A stretch of DNA of 64,000 nt from an uncultured Algimonas sp. (GTDB taxonomy: Bacteria; Pseudomonadota; Alphaproteobacteria; Caulobacterales; Maricaulaceae). The position numbers and the translations under genes were made by a program. This document shows, one piece after another, positions 62,901-64,000 of the stretch. The first letter of the stretch is position 1, and each line of letters opens with the position of its first letter. The notes beneath the pieces were generated by a model, which was not told the DNA's origin, ran no database searches, and worked only from the letters and a program-made list of their open reading frames with translations. The stretch is from contig NZ_CANMJB010000004.1 of the NCBI RefSeq assembly GCF_947498175.1, forward strand, positions 310,001-374,000. The letters run 5' to 3'.

Positions 62901-64000
62901 TGGTGGCGACGGAAGTGACCATATTCGCGGTGGAAATGGTGATGATACGCTTGTGCAGGGGCAAGGCACGAGTTGGGTGGTCGGGGAAGGCGGCGATGAC
63001 ACCTTTGTCATGACTCAAGGTGTATCGCGCGGAGGTTATGGAGGATCTTACCGCGGTGGCTATACGACCGATGATAACGGGTCGGACACGATGGACTTTG
63101 GTGAATTTTCAGAGGGCATCCGACTTGATATAAGCTACCGGCCAACGGACTGGGACGCTCACTCGAGCAGTTTTTATCGGCATGCAGCTACTCGTTTTTA
63201 TGATGTTAGGTCCAATGACGGCGTTAATCAGCGGATCAACTATTTTTACGCCTCGCAAGTGGACAATGTTATAGGCACGTCGTTTGACGACATAATCACG
63301 GGCGATGATGCCAACAATATACTGCGTGGCGGAGCCGGTGACGACGTGCTTACGGGTGCGAGCGGCAACAACATTCTTGAGGGGGGTGCTGGAGCCGATC
63401 GGATTATTCGCGGAAGAGGTAATCAGGGTTTTGGGACAACCACTGTTTCTTATATGCATTCATCTGCCGGCGTGGATGTTTCCATCACAGGCGGGTCGTA
63501 CGGTCACGCTCAATCTCACGCACTTGGTGGAGACGCGTCTGGTGACACGTTCGTAGGCTACATGCACAACCTTACCGGTTCTGAGCATGCAGATGTTTTG
63601 GAAGGTAACTATGGCTCCAACACGGTCCAAGGGCTTGGCGGTGACGACTATATCCTTGCTGGCAGAGGCTCGGACCAATACCGCGGTGGCGAGGGTTTCG
63701 ACACGGTCGACTTCGGCAATCATGCTGAAAGTAGTGGGTTGACCATTAACGCTTATGATGGGGGCGCTACTCTCTACTATAATGACGGTTACTCATATGG
63801 AACTGCACCAACAGAGTCCGGCACAATACGTACTTACGGTATCGAGCACATTGTCGGCACGTCTGGGAATGACGTCATTCGTTTTCGTGCTGGCGACAAT
63901 GTTCTCGAGGGTGGTTTAGGCGTTGACTCGCTTTACGGCGGAGCGGGCAACGACATTTATTTTGTCGAGCTCGGTGGCGGCAACGACCGGATTTACGAGT
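59920..64000 (+). CDS. Giant RTX calcium-binding protein, type I secretion substrate (3' end outside window)
   Basis: The frame from ATG 59920 is open to the last base: 1360 codons visible. No signal peptide, as expected for a C-terminally targeted substrate. Residues about 1-560 are not recognised. About 564-606 is a glycine-zipper stretch ('IGSAIGSSIAGPIGGAIGS') followed by Lys, which could insert in membranes. Nonapeptide RTX repeats start near 945 ('GDDWLDGGAG', 'GGDGDDYIHGGDGSDHIRGG'), with further blocks near 1127-1165, about 1255 and 1325-1355. Each block binds calcium and folds after export. A run of nine G (62852-62860) encodes part of a repeat. Toxin, adhesin or enzyme roles are open. 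Confidence 0.88.
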   Translation, partial: MNADLSTYRAMLDARRRTNFYLEYARHVLASGRPGALESYHQLQIMAQISSYSGEVGGAAIIGNLMAFQDSGGLDGVYPDAGTLDQFSLDVAENLFFASQQDIRGGGDGFFTDQELRAIAYVTWRQKGLGGVFPGNYQRGLDERDGFSRINFRQTVLDALFAGDSAIAREMTLNPYNPSNLTQLGDFLSQSPMIMTEAGTIGNTYDEYGFTESDLAAVYAHGGYRVSDQGYTLEAVHIHDASGRLIDTQFNIYDYSGRILNTVNAYSSEYFSSGGRSVITDAETTTFLQRLADNALTGFIDFFTNRDLTNAERISDAIEGMSVRLANIRGRGPFNGNGIPDWYDPDEHTGDLIKDALGADLGPGGVRHVGEPDFTHFDSADEQGGLLRSGYRHVIRPALKFNDAVGSLSRNVILQGARRNVEGLSAFPFLSPSATMLSNVAVAIGSRLSDPARDGTQVVESSIRNALNAEFGGRVGSAELLPTEYFSMELGQRLGLDLGPVSQTGAAVIDLVGDNIVYGRSLLSGLDVKDILKSSAIEVGAYFGAKLANAIVSPKTKAAVVLGDVGARIGSAIGSSIAGPIGGAIGSFVGKVFGTFLGNLVGKKPKPKIPQAQATVSIDLVNGTSTLGAVTSRNNGSLDYVSDLADASREALTGISGFLMSDDLASRNLTTSSLSHTYGHDGQQIYVQLPGRSRTNVATGSKAVESGVLWAADQIKIAGGNLMGKRVLAHNNHTDFVQLIRDFTTAMDYQSYLANRELVNGIIKDTPDSIEAASWIITIQRAVEIGLHKSAASDFYGGARGFIDSVQGVLSEPLNFENVVFFLNGTDLEVYRDLNADGNAGGEDLLVFDERGFLNPAKHPDGGVGYNRATSDATMTAGSDIFIMSGHHNGNIDDLTTHTTTTPGYWKTIWLAPGEPDQVWVPPVTTTRAVEGGDDIIIGNTHANTLRGRSGDDWLDGGAGDVSDVLYGDSGNDVLLGRGGADTLYGGDGDDYIHGGDGSDHIRGGNGDDTLVQGQGTSWVVGEGGDDTFVMTQGVSRGGYGGSYRGGYTTDDNGSDTMDFGEFSEGIRLDISYRPTDWDAHSSSFYRHAATRFYDVRSNDGVNQRINYFYASQVDNVIGTSFDDIITGDDANNILRGGAGDDVLTGASGNNILEGGAGADRIIRGRGNQGFGTTTVSYMHSSAGVDVSITGGSYGHAQSHALGGDASGDTFVGYMHNLTGSEHADVLEGNYGSNTVQGLGGDDYILAGRGSDQYRGGEGFDTVDFGNHAESSGLTINAYDGGATLYYNDGYSYGTAPTESGTIRTYGIEHIVGTSGNDVIRFRAGDNVLEGGLGVDSLYGGAGNDIYFVELGGGNDRIYE

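Overview
The window looks like chromosome of a marine or aquatic alphaproteobacterium of the Sphingomonadales / Caulobacterales / Hyphomonadaceae type. Evidence: an imuA-imuB-dnaE2 cassette behind a GTTC-N7-GTTC LexA box, a Caulobacter-type TonB receptor, a Novosphingobium-like mannonate dehydratase, and a mobile-element backbone of the rhizobial/sphingomonad kind (DUF736, DUF2285, DUF2840, TraF, DUF3363 relaxase). No rRNA, tRNA or CRISPR was recognised. Family names rest on recognition of motifs and overall sequence; no search was run.

Layout. (1) 1-4521: a decaying prophage end: partial prohead protease, connector, portal, small ORFs, a helix-turn-helix gene and a tyrosine integrase. Several genes carry single-base lesions. 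(2) 4522-5793: gene-poor scar with a helix-turn-helix remnant. (3) 5794-27137: a polysaccharide-utilisation locus for an apparently sulfated, uronate-containing glycan. It encodes an exported formylglycine-generating enzyme, two sulfatases, a TonB receptor, a secreted lyase with a beta-trefoil tail and a GPH-type symporter. Two uronate routes are present: mannonate to KDG to KDPG (ManD, UxuA-like, KdgK) and an oxidative route (uronate dehydrogenase, SMP-30 lactonase, KdgD, ketoglutarate-semialdehyde dehydrogenase). A FadR-type regulator sits in the middle, and copies of a TTGT-N3-ACAA motif lie in its intergenic regions. (4) 27372-32926: SOS mutagenesis operon, followed by a lipoprotein gene.

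(5) About 33690-44061: a mobilisable or integrative-element remnant: ArdA anti-restriction protein, a stand-alone MutS domain I protein, a large ParB-like protein, DUF736, an FseA-like DUF6499/DUF2285 activator, an AlpA/RdfS-type factor, DUF2840, TraF and a relaxase. Four TGTCGACA palindromes lie just upstream of the relaxase. No integrase or type IV channel genes are visible. (6) 44170-47967: a 1265-residue nuclease-STAND NTPase, a likely anti-phage protein of the Avs type. (7) 48210-50853: VOC protein, MarR regulator with a Cys4 tail, a membrane protein and a lipoprotein. (8) 51049-52815: a secreted Tae4-like amidase with a TonB-box-like segment, paired with a lipoprotein that may be its immunity factor. 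(9) 53311-64000: a TorF-like porin and a type I secretion operon (TolC, ABC exporter, HlyD, an unknown protein) ending in a very large RTX protein that runs off the window.

The most unusual items are the TonB-box amidase pair, the stand-alone MutS-I protein on the mobile element, the nuclease-STAND protein, the palindrome cluster before the relaxase, and the inferred FadR-type regulon.
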